From contig DEMD01000008.1 in assembly GCA_002354735.1 (NCBI GenBank), forward strand, positions 17,032 through 81,031: DNA of 64,000 nucleotides. The letters are read 5' to 3'. The notes under the pieces were generated by a model. It saw only the letters and a program-made list of their open reading frames with translations, searched no databases and was not told the origin of the DNA. A program made the translations under genes and the position numbers. Shown here one piece after another: positions 37,869 to 45,758 of the stretch (its first letter is position 1; every line of letters starts with the position of its first letter). Origin of the DNA: Gammaproteobacteria bacterium UBA2679 (GTDB lineage: Bacteria > Pseudomonadota > Gammaproteobacteria > Pseudomonadales > Oleiphilaceae).

Positions 37869-40523
37869 ATGCACGACGATGCAGATCCGATTGAAACCCG
37901 TGAATGGCTGGATTCGCTAGAATCGGTTCTCGAGAACGAGGGAATAGAGCGGACCCGTTACCTGCTCACCCGACTTGCCGAACGCGCCACACGCGATGGT
38001 ACCCAGCTACCGTACTCCATCGTGACGCCCTTCCGAAATACGATACCGGTCACCCAGGAAGCCAGGATGCCCGGCGATCTCTTCATGGAGCGGCGGATAC
38101 GCTCGCTTGTGAGGTGGAATGCCCTGGTGATGGTGTTGCGGGCTAACAAGCGTCCGGGTGATCTCGGAGGGCATGTCTCGACCTTCACGTCCATTGCCAC
38201 TCTTTACGACGTCGGATTCAACTATTTCTTTCACGGCGGTGACGACAAGCGCGAGGCTGACCTTATTTACTGGCAAGGTCATTCATCGCCTGGTATCTAT
38301 GCGCGTTCCTATCTCGAAGGCCGCATCACCGAAGAACAAATGGATCGCTTCAGAAGCGACGTTGATGGCGGCGGGTTGACATCCTATCCGCATCCCTGGC
38401 TTATGCCCGAATACTGGCAGTTTCCGACTGTGTCGATGGGCCTTGGTCCGATTCAGGCGATCTACCAGGCGCATGTCATGAAATACCTTCACAGCCGCGA
38501 ACTGAGCGATCATTCCGAGCGCAAGGTCTGGTGTTATGTCGGCGATGGCGAGTGTGATGAGCCTGAGACGCTTGGCGCCATTGGCCTTGCGGGGCGTGAG
38601 AAACTCGATAATCTCATCTTCGTGATCAATTGCAACCTGCAGCGGCTGGATGGCCCAGTACGGGGCAATGGGAAGATCATCCAGGAGCTTGAAGGAGTAT
38701 TCAGGGGCGCCGGCTGGAACGTGTTGAAAGTCGTCTGGGGGCGACACTGGGATCCCTTGTTCGAAAAGGACGATAATGGACTGATGCAGAAAGCCATGGA
38801 TCTCTCCGTCGATGGTGAAATGCAGAACTATAAGTCCAATGGCGGCGCCTATACCCGCAAGCACTTCTTTGGCAAGTATCCTGAGCTGCTAAAGATGGTA
38901 GAAGACCTCACCGATGAAGATATCTATCGGCTCAATCGGGGCGGCCATGATCCCTACAAAGTTTACGCGGCTTACCATGCGGCGACCCACCACAAAGGCC
39001 AGCCGACTGTCATACTGGCGCACACAGTCAAAGGTTACGGCTTTGGTGAGCAGGGCGAGTCCCAGAACACGACCCATCAGCTGAAGAAGCTGGACATCGA
39101 GACGGTGAAGAAATTCCGCGACCGCTTTGGTGTGCCCATTCCTGACGACGAAATCGAGGCGCTGCCGTACTACAGGCCTTCGCCGGATTCGCCGGAAGCG
39201 GTCTACATGAAAAAGCGCCGTGAGAAGCTCGGGGGATATCTGCCGAAGCGTCGTGCCGATACACAGAAACTGCCAATCCCTGGTCTCGATGCTTTCAAAG
39301 CCGTGACTGGTGGGAGCGATGGTCGTGAAATTTCATCGACCATGGCATTCGTAAGGGTGCTTAACACGCTCGTCAAGGACAAGCAGATTGGTAAGCGCAT
39401 CGTGCCCATCGTGCCAGATGAAGCGCGGACCTTCGGTATGGAGGGCATGTTCAGGCAGCTGGGCATCTACACCTCAGAGGGCCAGAAGTACACGCCAAAT
39501 GACAGCGGCCAGATGATGTTCTACCGCGAGGACAAGCAGGGTCAGATTCTCGAAGAAGGGATCAACGAAGCTGGTGCCATGGCCGCCTGGATGGCTGCGG
39601 CGACTTCATACAGCAACAATGACTATCCGCTGATCCCTTTCTACATCTACTACTCAATGTTCGGTTTCCAGCGGGTAGGCGATTTGGCTTGGGCAGCCGG
39701 CGATATGCGTTGCCGCGGTTTTCTGCTCGGCGGCACTGCAGGCAGAACAACTCTCAATGGTGAAGGTCTGCAGCACCAGGACGGACATAGTCATGTGCTC
39801 TCCGCCACGATCCCGAACTGTATTTCCTACGATCCGGTATTCGGCTACGAAGTCGCCGTCATCATTCGCGAGGGCATGCGGCGCATGTATGCCGAAAACG
39901 AGAGCGTGTATTTCTATATCACTCTGATGAATGAGAATTACGAGCATCCGGCGATGCCAGAGGGTGTCGAGTCCGGAATCGTCAAGGGAATGTATCTCTT
40001 CGAAGAAGGGAGTCGCAACGGCAAGGCCAGGGTGCAATTACTCGGTAGTGGAACGATATTTAACGAGGTGCGCAAAGCGGCCACGCTCTTGAATGACAAG
40101 TACGATATCGATTCGGATATCTGGTGCTGTACCAGCTTCACCGAGCTGGCGCGAGACGGCCACCACGTGCGGCGGTGGAACATGCTGCATCCGACAGAAA
40201 ACAAGCGTGAAAGCTATGTGGCGCAATGCCTGAAGTCCAAGAAGGGGCCGGTCATCGCCGCCACGGATTACATGCGTTTGTTTGCCGATCAGATTCGCCA
40301 GTTCGTGCCCCATCACATCTACCAGGTGCTGGGCACGGATGGCTTCGGTAGAAGTGATACCCGCGAGCAGCTTCGATCGCACTTCGAGGTCGACCATCGT
40401 TACATCGCGGTCGCTGCGCTCGATGCGCTGGTCCAGGACGGCGTGCTCACATCAGATGTCGTGGCCCAGGCCATCGAAGATCTGGGCATCGACCCTGACA
40501 AACAGAATCCAGCCGTAGCCTGA
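37869..40523 (+). CDS. aceE: Pyruvate dehydrogenase E1 component, homodimeric type
   Basis: AceE is the thiamine-diphosphate enzyme that decarboxylates pyruvate and acetylates the lipoyl groups of E2. The 884-residue length is that of the homodimeric E1 of gammaproteobacteria (E. coli 887). The ThDP motif runs from GDGEC (225-229) to NCN (254-256). Other blocks are ANKRPGDLGGHVSTF, LMPEYWQFPTVSMGLGP, ARTFGMEGMFRQLGIY and SDTREQLRSHFEVD. AGGAGC precedes the ATG. aceF follows after 15 bases. Confidence 0.98.
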   Translation: MHDDADPIETREWLDSLESVLENEGIERTRYLLTRLAERATRDGTQLPYSIVTPFRNTIPVTQEARMPGDLFMERRIRSLVRWNALVMVLRANKRPGDLGGHVSTFTSIATLYDVGFNYFFHGGDDKREADLIYWQGHSSPGIYARSYLEGRITEEQMDRFRSDVDGGGLTSYPHPWLMPEYWQFPTVSMGLGPIQAIYQAHVMKYLHSRELSDHSERKVWCYVGDGECDEPETLGAIGLAGREKLDNLIFVINCNLQRLDGPVRGNGKIIQELEGVFRGAGWNVLKVVWGRHWDPLFEKDDNGLMQKAMDLSVDGEMQNYKSNGGAYTRKHFFGKYPELLKMVEDLTDEDIYRLNRGGHDPYKVYAAYHAATHHKGQPTVILAHTVKGYGFGEQGESQNTTHQLKKLDIETVKKFRDRFGVPIPDDEIEALPYYRPSPDSPEAVYMKKRREKLGGYLPKRRADTQKLPIPGLDAFKAVTGGSDGREISSTMAFVRVLNTLVKDKQIGKRIVPIVPDEARTFGMEGMFRQLGIYTSEGQKYTPNDSGQMMFYREDKQGQILEEGINEAGAMAAWMAAATSYSNNDYPLIPFYIYYSMFGFQRVGDLAWAAGDMRCRGFLLGGTAGRTTLNGEGLQHQDGHSHVLSATIPNCISYDPVFGYEVAVIIREGMRRMYAENESVYFYITLMNENYEHPAMPEGVESGIVKGMYLFEEGSRNGKARVQLLGSGTIFNEVRKAATLLNDKYDIDSDIWCCTSFTELARDGHHVRRWNMLHPTENKRESYVAQCLKSKKGPVIAATDYMRLFADQIRQFVPHHIYQVLGTDGFGRSDTREQLRSHFEVDHRYIAVAALDALVQDGVLTSDVVAQAIEDLGIDPDKQNPAVA

Positions 40524-40538
40524 TCGGGGAGAGCAGAG

Positions 40539-42323
40539 ATGAGCAAGGAAATCAGGGTTCCCGATCTCGGTGGTGCCAGTGACGTCGAAGTCATCGAAAT
40601 CTATGTGTCGGAAGGTGATGATATCGCAGCAGAGGATTCCATTCTCGCAATGGAGTCCGACAAGGCATCGATGGATATTCCGGCGCCAGAGGGTGGTCGA
40701 ATCAAGTCCATCAAGGTCAAGGTGGGTGACAAGCTGAACGAAGGTGACGTCATAGCCGAGCTTGAGGAGGCAGACGCCGGTGACAAGGCTGATGACGAAG
40801 AGGACGGCACGGAAACCGACGGTGACGAAAGCGGAGAGTCGGCCGATGCTGATGAAAGCGACCGGGCGGAAGAGACGCCAGCACCCAGCCGTGATTCAGC
40901 CAGCCGTGATTCAGATGGTAGCGAAGAGCAGCAGGCCAAGGAGAGCGTAGAGCGCTCAGCCGACACCGGCGACGAGGCTGGGTCGACTGAAGTCCTCACC
41001 GTGCCTGATCTCGGTGATTTTGGTGAGGTACCGGTTATTGAGATCAGCGTTGCAATTGGCGACGTCATCAAGCCTGAAGACTCGCTGGTCGTGCTTGAGT
41101 CTGACAAGGCGACCATGGATGTGCCCGCCTCGAAAGGTGGAAAGGTTGTCGAGATCCTCGTGGCTGTGAACGATAAGGTCAAACAGGGCTCGCCTGTAGT
41201 GAGGATCGAGGTCGAGGGTGGTGGTGCCAGATCGTCTGACTCCGAAGAAAAAGGCAAATCGGACACTGGTGCGGCGAAAGACGGTGGAAAGTCTGCCGAA
41301 CGCACGTCCTCAGCAGCTGCAGAGAAAGGTGAATCGGACGAAGCCGACTCTCAGAGGCCTGAGAAGGCGCCGAAGGTGCGGCGTGAGGCGACCGATGGCC
41401 GCGAGCCAGCCTCAAGTGCAGTACACGCGGGACCAGCAGTCAGAAAGCTGGCCAGGGAGCTCGGCGTCAAGCTGGAAAGCGTAGAGGGCTCGGGGCCGAA
41501 GCAGAGGATACTCAAGGAGGACCTGCAGGACTTCGTGAAGTCCAATATGCAGGCTATTGGCAAAGCGGGCAGTGCCGGCGGCGGTATTCGCATAGCCTCG
41601 GTTCCATTACCGGACTTCAGCCAGTTTGGTGAGACCAGTCGTCAGGCGATGACGAAAATACAGAAACTGACCGCAGAGAACATGAGCCGCAGCTGGCAGA
41701 CTGTTCCTCACGTTACTCAATTCGACGAAGCTGATATCACGGAACTCGAAGACTTTCGCAAGGCTCAGAAAGCTGCTGCTGAACGGCAGAATACGAAGCT
41801 GACCATTCTGCCTTTTCTGTTGAAAGCATGTGCGATTGCGCTTCGACGCATTCCCCAGTTCAACGTGGCGCAGGACTTCGACCGGCATGAGCTCGTGCAC
41901 AAAGACTATGTGCATATCGGCATGGCGGTCGACACACCGTCTGGCCTGCTGGTGCCTGTCATTCGTGATGTCGATCAGAAAAGCATCTGGGACATCGCAC
42001 GCGAGTGCATTGAACTGGCCAACAAGGCTCGCGACAAGAAGCTCAAGTCGAGCGAGATGCAGGGCGGATGCTTCACCATATCAAGCCTGGGTGCCATCGG
42101 CGGTACGGCCTTTACGCCTATAGTCAACACGCCCGAGGTTGCTATCCTTGGCGTGTCGAGGGCCAGCATCAAGCCGGTATATGTGGAAGGCAGCTTCCAG
42201 CCACGGCTCATGCTACCGCTATCGCTGTCTTACGATCATAGGGCAGTCAATGGGGCTGATGCCGCGCGCTTTACATCTTTGTTAGGTGAGCTGCTTGGTG
42301 ATATACGCCACATGTTGTTGTAG
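40539..42323 (+). CDS. aceF: Dihydrolipoyllysine acetyltransferase (pyruvate dehydrogenase E2)
   Basis: AceF is the core of the pyruvate dehydrogenase complex and transfers acetyl groups to CoA. The 594-residue protein has two lipoyl domains with lipoyl lysines in ESDKASMD (K42) and ESDKATMD (K190). These are joined by Glu/Asp/Ser-rich linkers, with a peripheral subunit-binding domain (AVRKLARELGVKLESVEGSG) and the catalytic domain ending in SYDHRAVNGADAARF (active histidine 567). E. coli has three lipoyl domains; two is common elsewhere. No lpd (E3) gene follows in this window. Confidence 0.97.
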   Translation: MSKEIRVPDLGGASDVEVIEIYVSEGDDIAAEDSILAMESDKASMDIPAPEGGRIKSIKVKVGDKLNEGDVIAELEEADAGDKADDEEDGTETDGDESGESADADESDRAEETPAPSRDSASRDSDGSEEQQAKESVERSADTGDEAGSTEVLTVPDLGDFGEVPVIEISVAIGDVIKPEDSLVVLESDKATMDVPASKGGKVVEILVAVNDKVKQGSPVVRIEVEGGGARSSDSEEKGKSDTGAAKDGGKSAERTSSAAAEKGESDEADSQRPEKAPKVRREATDGREPASSAVHAGPAVRKLARELGVKLESVEGSGPKQRILKEDLQDFVKSNMQAIGKAGSAGGGIRIASVPLPDFSQFGETSRQAMTKIQKLTAENMSRSWQTVPHVTQFDEADITELEDFRKAQKAAAERQNTKLTILPFLLKACAIALRRIPQFNVAQDFDRHELVHKDYVHIGMAVDTPSGLLVPVIRDVDQKSIWDIARECIELANKARDKKLKSSEMQGGCFTISSLGAIGGTAFTPIVNTPEVAILGVSRASIKPVYVEGSFQPRLMLPLSLSYDHRAVNGADAARFTSLLGELLGDIRHMLL

Positions 42324-42364
42324 GCGGCTGTGTTAGCATGCGAGACATAAGAAGTACTTGAGGA

Positions 42365-42386
42365 GACGGGTCGCCGCTGACCCGTC
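42365..42386 (+). other. Hairpin between aceF and the Sel1-repeat gene
   Basis: GACGGGTC (42365-42372) and GACCCGTC (42379-42386) form a perfect 8-bp stem with a 6-base loop. No T-run follows. It may reduce read-through or stabilise the aceEF mRNA. Confidence 0.4.
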
Positions 42387-42418
42387 GGCTACCATTACAA
42401 CAAGAGGTTACTCCGTCC

Positions 42419-43174
42419 TTGTCCAGACTAACTGCGTTTATCCGTTTGATATCAAAGAAAACAATCGTCAGTGCAATCTTCTGCACGGCACTTTTCACTG
42501 TCCAGCCTGCACAGGCCATAGAGCAGGCCGATAAGCTGGCCAAGTTGCTCAAGGCAGAGAAGTATGAAGACGCCATCAAGTTGCTTCAGAAACAGAGTGA
42601 CAAGGGTGAAGTGGCGGCTACCTATCTGCTGGCCATGATGTACGATCACGGCCGTGGCACTGAGCAGAACTTCGATAAAGCATTCGAGCTGTTCATGATC
42701 GGCGCTAAGACCGGTCATCACCCGTCGGAAAATAGCGTTGGCCAGGCCTATAACAATGGTAAGGGTGTGGAACTCGATCATGCCAAAGCCGTGGAATGGT
42801 TCCGTAAAGCTGCTGAAGGCGGCAATGCCACCGCTCAATATAATCTCGGTCTGCGCTACAGCCTTGGTGAAGGTGTCGATAAGGATGAAGCAAAGGCGCT
42901 GGAATGGTTCCTGAAAGCTGCCGAACAGGACAATCCCTTTGGGCAGTACAATGCAGCGTATGCCTACGCTACAGCAGCCGGCACCGAGAAGAATATGATC
43001 GAAGCCTTGAAATGGGCGAAGCTGGCCTCTGAAAAAGGTTTCAAACCCGCTGTAGTGTTCACGTCTTTCCTGGCATCCAAAACCACGGAGGAGGAGCGAA
43101 AGGCTGCACTGGACAAGATCGGCGCTTTCAAGATGCAGCAGGCTGGGCTCGTCGACCTCAACGCACAGAAATAG
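42419..43174 (+). CDS. Secreted Sel1/TPR-like repeat protein
   Basis: The 251-residue protein starts with a signal peptide (hydrophobic TIVSAIFCTALFTVQPAQA) and then carries about four Sel1-type repeats. These are recognisable by AxYLLAMMYDHGRG, HPSENSVGQAYNNGKGV, AQYNLGLRYSLGEGV and the alternating KAVEWFRKAAEGG-type helices. Such repeats are protein-protein interaction scaffolds, often periplasmic. The partner is not known. The start is TTG. The next gene starts directly after its stop codon, so the two are likely co-transcribed. Confidence 0.8.
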   Translation: MSRLTAFIRLISKKTIVSAIFCTALFTVQPAQAIEQADKLAKLLKAEKYEDAIKLLQKQSDKGEVAATYLLAMMYDHGRGTEQNFDKAFELFMIGAKTGHHPSENSVGQAYNNGKGVELDHAKAVEWFRKAAEGGNATAQYNLGLRYSLGEGVDKDEAKALEWFLKAAEQDNPFGQYNAAYAYATAAGTEKNMIEALKWAKLASEKGFKPAVVFTSFLASKTTEEERKAALDKIGAFKMQQAGLVDLNAQK

Positions 43175-44179
43175 ATGCGCTTACGTGGGGGCATAAAAAA
43201 AAGTGCAGCAGCCTTCTCCGCTGCGCTTCTGTCGTCGGCTATTGCCGGCTGTGCCTACCATACGGTGCTTGGGAGCTTTGATCACACCCGTGAAGTGTGT
43301 GAAATACACGATCGCTCTGATCGTTGTTATTACGTCGTTTCGCCATCTACAACTGAACCAAACGATCCCTCCGCACTTATTCTCATGCTACACCCTGCGC
43401 TGGCGCCTCCCGGTCTGACCGAATGGATTACAGGCTTCGCGGAGGAGGCCGTGGCGCGTGGAGATGTGGTCATCTACCCCTCGGGTATCGGGCGCAGCTG
43501 GAATGACGGTCGTGGTGGCCGGACGACGGTGGCCGAATGGCTCGATGCCGATGACCTCGGCTACATATCCGGTGCCGTAAAGACGGTGGCTGCTGACTAT
43601 CCTGGTCGACCGCTCTATATCGTTGGTATGTCCAGTGGCGGCATGCTGGCCATGCGCATTCTCTGCCAGTCGCAGGAGAGCGGTTTCGGCGGCCTCGAAA
43701 TTGCCGGTGCAGCAACGGTTGTCAGTAGCTTGCCAGGGCGTCTGGTACAGGACTGCGAGCCGCAGGCCTATTCCGACCTCCTGATGATCTATGGCGATGA
43801 CGACTGGATTCTGCCTTCGAGCGGTGGAGATATATTCTTTCTCGACTTCCTGTTCGGCAATATCCTTTCCCGCGACGAAACGGTGGAAGCCTTCAGGAAA
43901 ATCAATGGCTGCGAGCCGGATCCCATAACGTTGCGCCTCAATCGCAATGAAGACGGCAGTGTCCGAAATCAGGCCTTCTTTGGTGACTGCGAATCGCAGA
44001 AATTCGTCGAGGTAATGACCCTGGAGAATGCCGGCCATACGTGGCCAGGTGAACCTCAATGGTTGGCATGGCTGACTTGGCGGGGTGGGGTGAGCGACGA
44101 AGTGGATGCTACCAACTACATCCTCGACTGGATGGATGCCAGCAAAGCTCGGAAGCAAAAAAAAGGCGTACCTGAATAA
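43175..44179 (+). CDS. Poly(3-hydroxybutyrate) depolymerase-like lipoprotein (LpqC family esterase)
   Basis: The 334-residue alpha/beta hydrolase belongs to the extracellular PHB depolymerase / LpqC type (COG3509). A lipoprotein signal ends with IAGC (cysteine 25). The oxyanion part is LMLHPALAPPG, the nucleophile elbow is GMSSGG with serine 153, a DDDW acid segment is near residue 210, and GHTWPGE contains the catalytic histidine 288. Related enzymes hydrolyse polyesters or feruloyl/acetyl esters; the natural substrate is not determinable. It abuts the Sel1 gene, and its 3' end forms a terminator. Confidence 0.78.
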   Translation: MRLRGGIKKSAAAFSAALLSSAIAGCAYHTVLGSFDHTREVCEIHDRSDRCYYVVSPSTTEPNDPSALILMLHPALAPPGLTEWITGFAEEAVARGDVVIYPSGIGRSWNDGRGGRTTVAEWLDADDLGYISGAVKTVAADYPGRPLYIVGMSSGGMLAMRILCQSQESGFGGLEIAGAATVVSSLPGRLVQDCEPQAYSDLLMIYGDDDWILPSSGGDIFFLDFLFGNILSRDETVEAFRKINGCEPDPITLRLNRNEDGSVRNQAFFGDCESQKFVEVMTLENAGHTWPGEPQWLAWLTWRGGVSDEVDATNYILDWMDASKARKQKKGVPE

Positions 44180-44191
44180 GGTACGCCTTTT
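44161..44191 (+). terminator. Terminator overlapping the end of the depolymerase-like gene
   Basis: AAAAGGCGTACC (44161-44172) pairs with GGTACGCCTTTT (44180-44191) across a 7-base loop that contains the TAA stop codon. The last codons of the gene are thus part of the terminator stem. It also faces the convergent lipoprotein gene and can work in both directions. Confidence 0.85.
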
Positions 44192-44206
44192 ATAATGCAA
44201 ATTTCT

Positions 44207-45529
44207 CTACAGTGGAATCGTGCTGCAGTCGATCTCGACGGCACCAGCAGTAGAAACAGCTGTGGCGGCCTTACCGCCTACAACGCTAAGCTGAAGTCCC
44301 CCGTAACATGCTGACGCTGTTCGAAAGTACAGATCATAATTGTCGTCTGCAAAGGTGTACACCAAAGAGTCAAAGGTAACGGTGGTACCGCTCTGCTCAA
44401 AATCGAAACCTTTGACCGGCGCAAATTGCCAGTCAGGCTTTCGCTGCACCACGACATCGCTTATGGCTTCGCCTGTCCAATCCGTTAAGGCTGTAGTGCT
44501 ACCCTCTAAAGCTAGCCAATCGGCCACAAGAGAAACGATATTTGTTTTGAGCTGCGAATAAGTCACTGCTCCGCCAGGTGCATTGGCACCGAGATTAAGA
44601 GCATTGAAAGCCTGGGAAAAACTATTGAGCTCGACACCCTTCTGCAGCCAAGCAGCGAAGTCAGACCGATCAAGACCCAGTCCAGTATCACTCTCAAAAA
44701 ACGCGATAGTCGTCGCATAATATGGATACATGACGAAATAGTTAGAGGAAGGATCTGAAGGCGACCCAACCTGAGCATTTGGTAGGGCTTCAATGTTCAT
44801 CGGGTTTGGCAAAGAACCTGTGAGGTTGTCTCTCCATGTGTCTGCTGAACCGATCAGGAAGTTGTCGCCAGCAAAGTTGGAGAGCCCCTCGTCGAACCAG
44901 AAGTGGACCTCGGAATAGTTGTCAGCGTTCGTACGGATTCTCTCGACAAACATATTTGCGAACTGGTCCTTGGCTTGACGATAAAAACCCTTATCCTTGT
45001 CGAAGGGCCCCATCTCGGCAAAGAATTCCTGCGTGTTGAGGGGAGAGTTCGAGCCCTTCACACAGACATAATAAGGTTGCGTCGAGGACACCAAAGGCAG
45101 CTCGGCACCACTGAAACCATAGTTAGTCAGAGTGGTATCCAATGCCAGTGCTGCTATGCGAACAAGTTTGTCTTGCTCAACTGCTGATAGACCATTGCCA
45201 CCACGAAAACCAACCTGAAGCTTGCGTGTGTTTTCTATGTAGAAATCCACAGGTAAGCATTGCTCAGAGGCGGTATTGGCTGGTCGACCGTGTTTTTCAG
45301 AGGAATAGGTGCTGATGGCCTGCTCAAGCGTCTCGAAAGCAGTTTCCTCGACCGGAGGTTGCACAGTTCCGGGTGGCAACGTAGTTTCCTCATCAGTAGG
45401 CGGCGGTAGAGAGCCTGCCCCTGGTCCTTTACTCTTGCTACTCCCACCGCCGCCACAGGCAGCTAGCGAAACCAACGCAATCGTAAGTGCCGTGAGCTTG
45501 AAACCGTTTGCCACATTGCCATACCGCAT
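44207..45529 (-). CDS. Lipoprotein of unknown function
   Basis: The 440-residue product has a lipoprotein signal with lipobox SLAAC (cysteine 25) followed by GGGGSSKSKG and a proline/threonine-rich linker to about residue 70. The rest looks like a soluble extracytoplasmic domain. The stretch EVHFWFDEGLSNFAGDN resembles the second zinc-ligand region (W..EG..) of gluzincin peptidases, but I see no HExxH, so activity is doubtful. The C-terminal part has beta-rich character. I do not recognise the family. The flanking DNA at 45536-45758 is AT-rich compared with the surroundings, which may indicate later acquisition. Confidence 0.6.
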   Translation of the reverse strand: MRYGNVANGFKLTALTIALVSLAACGGGGSSKSKGPGAGSLPPPTDEETTLPPGTVQPPVEETAFETLEQAISTYSSEKHGRPANTASEQCLPVDFYIENTRKLQVGFRGGNGLSAVEQDKLVRIAALALDTTLTNYGFSGAELPLVSSTQPYYVCVKGSNSPLNTQEFFAEMGPFDKDKGFYRQAKDQFANMFVERIRTNADNYSEVHFWFDEGLSNFAGDNFLIGSADTWRDNLTGSLPNPMNIEALPNAQVGSPSDPSSNYFVMYPYYATTIAFFESDTGLGLDRSDFAAWLQKGVELNSFSQAFNALNLGANAPGGAVTYSQLKTNIVSLVADWLALEGSTTALTDWTGEAISDVVVQRKPDWQFAPVKGFDFEQSGTTVTFDSLVYTFADDNYDLYFRTASACYGGLQLSVVGGKAATAVSTAGAVEIDCSTIPL

Positions 45530-45758
45530 ACACAAAACCCCAAAATGAGAAATTAGCTGAACCTTCCTTAAGCCTAAGCAAGAGCCAGGCCAACTTAATT
45601 CTAAGCTGTATGAAGTTTGAGCAAAGGAAAAATCAAAGTAAATAGGTAGTTAAGACAGGTTTAGATTAGATTTTAGCAATAGTCCGTGGAAACAAATTGA
45701 TGGTTTGTGTAAATAGATGTTGCTGTAATGTAAAAAGGGGGTTGTTCTTGCAAAAACA

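Noticed and set aside
42500..43100. Repeated codon patterns that might suggest a DNA repeat array
   Set aside because: They are explained by Sel1 protein repeats; the DNA copies are diverged and there are no spacers as in CRISPR.
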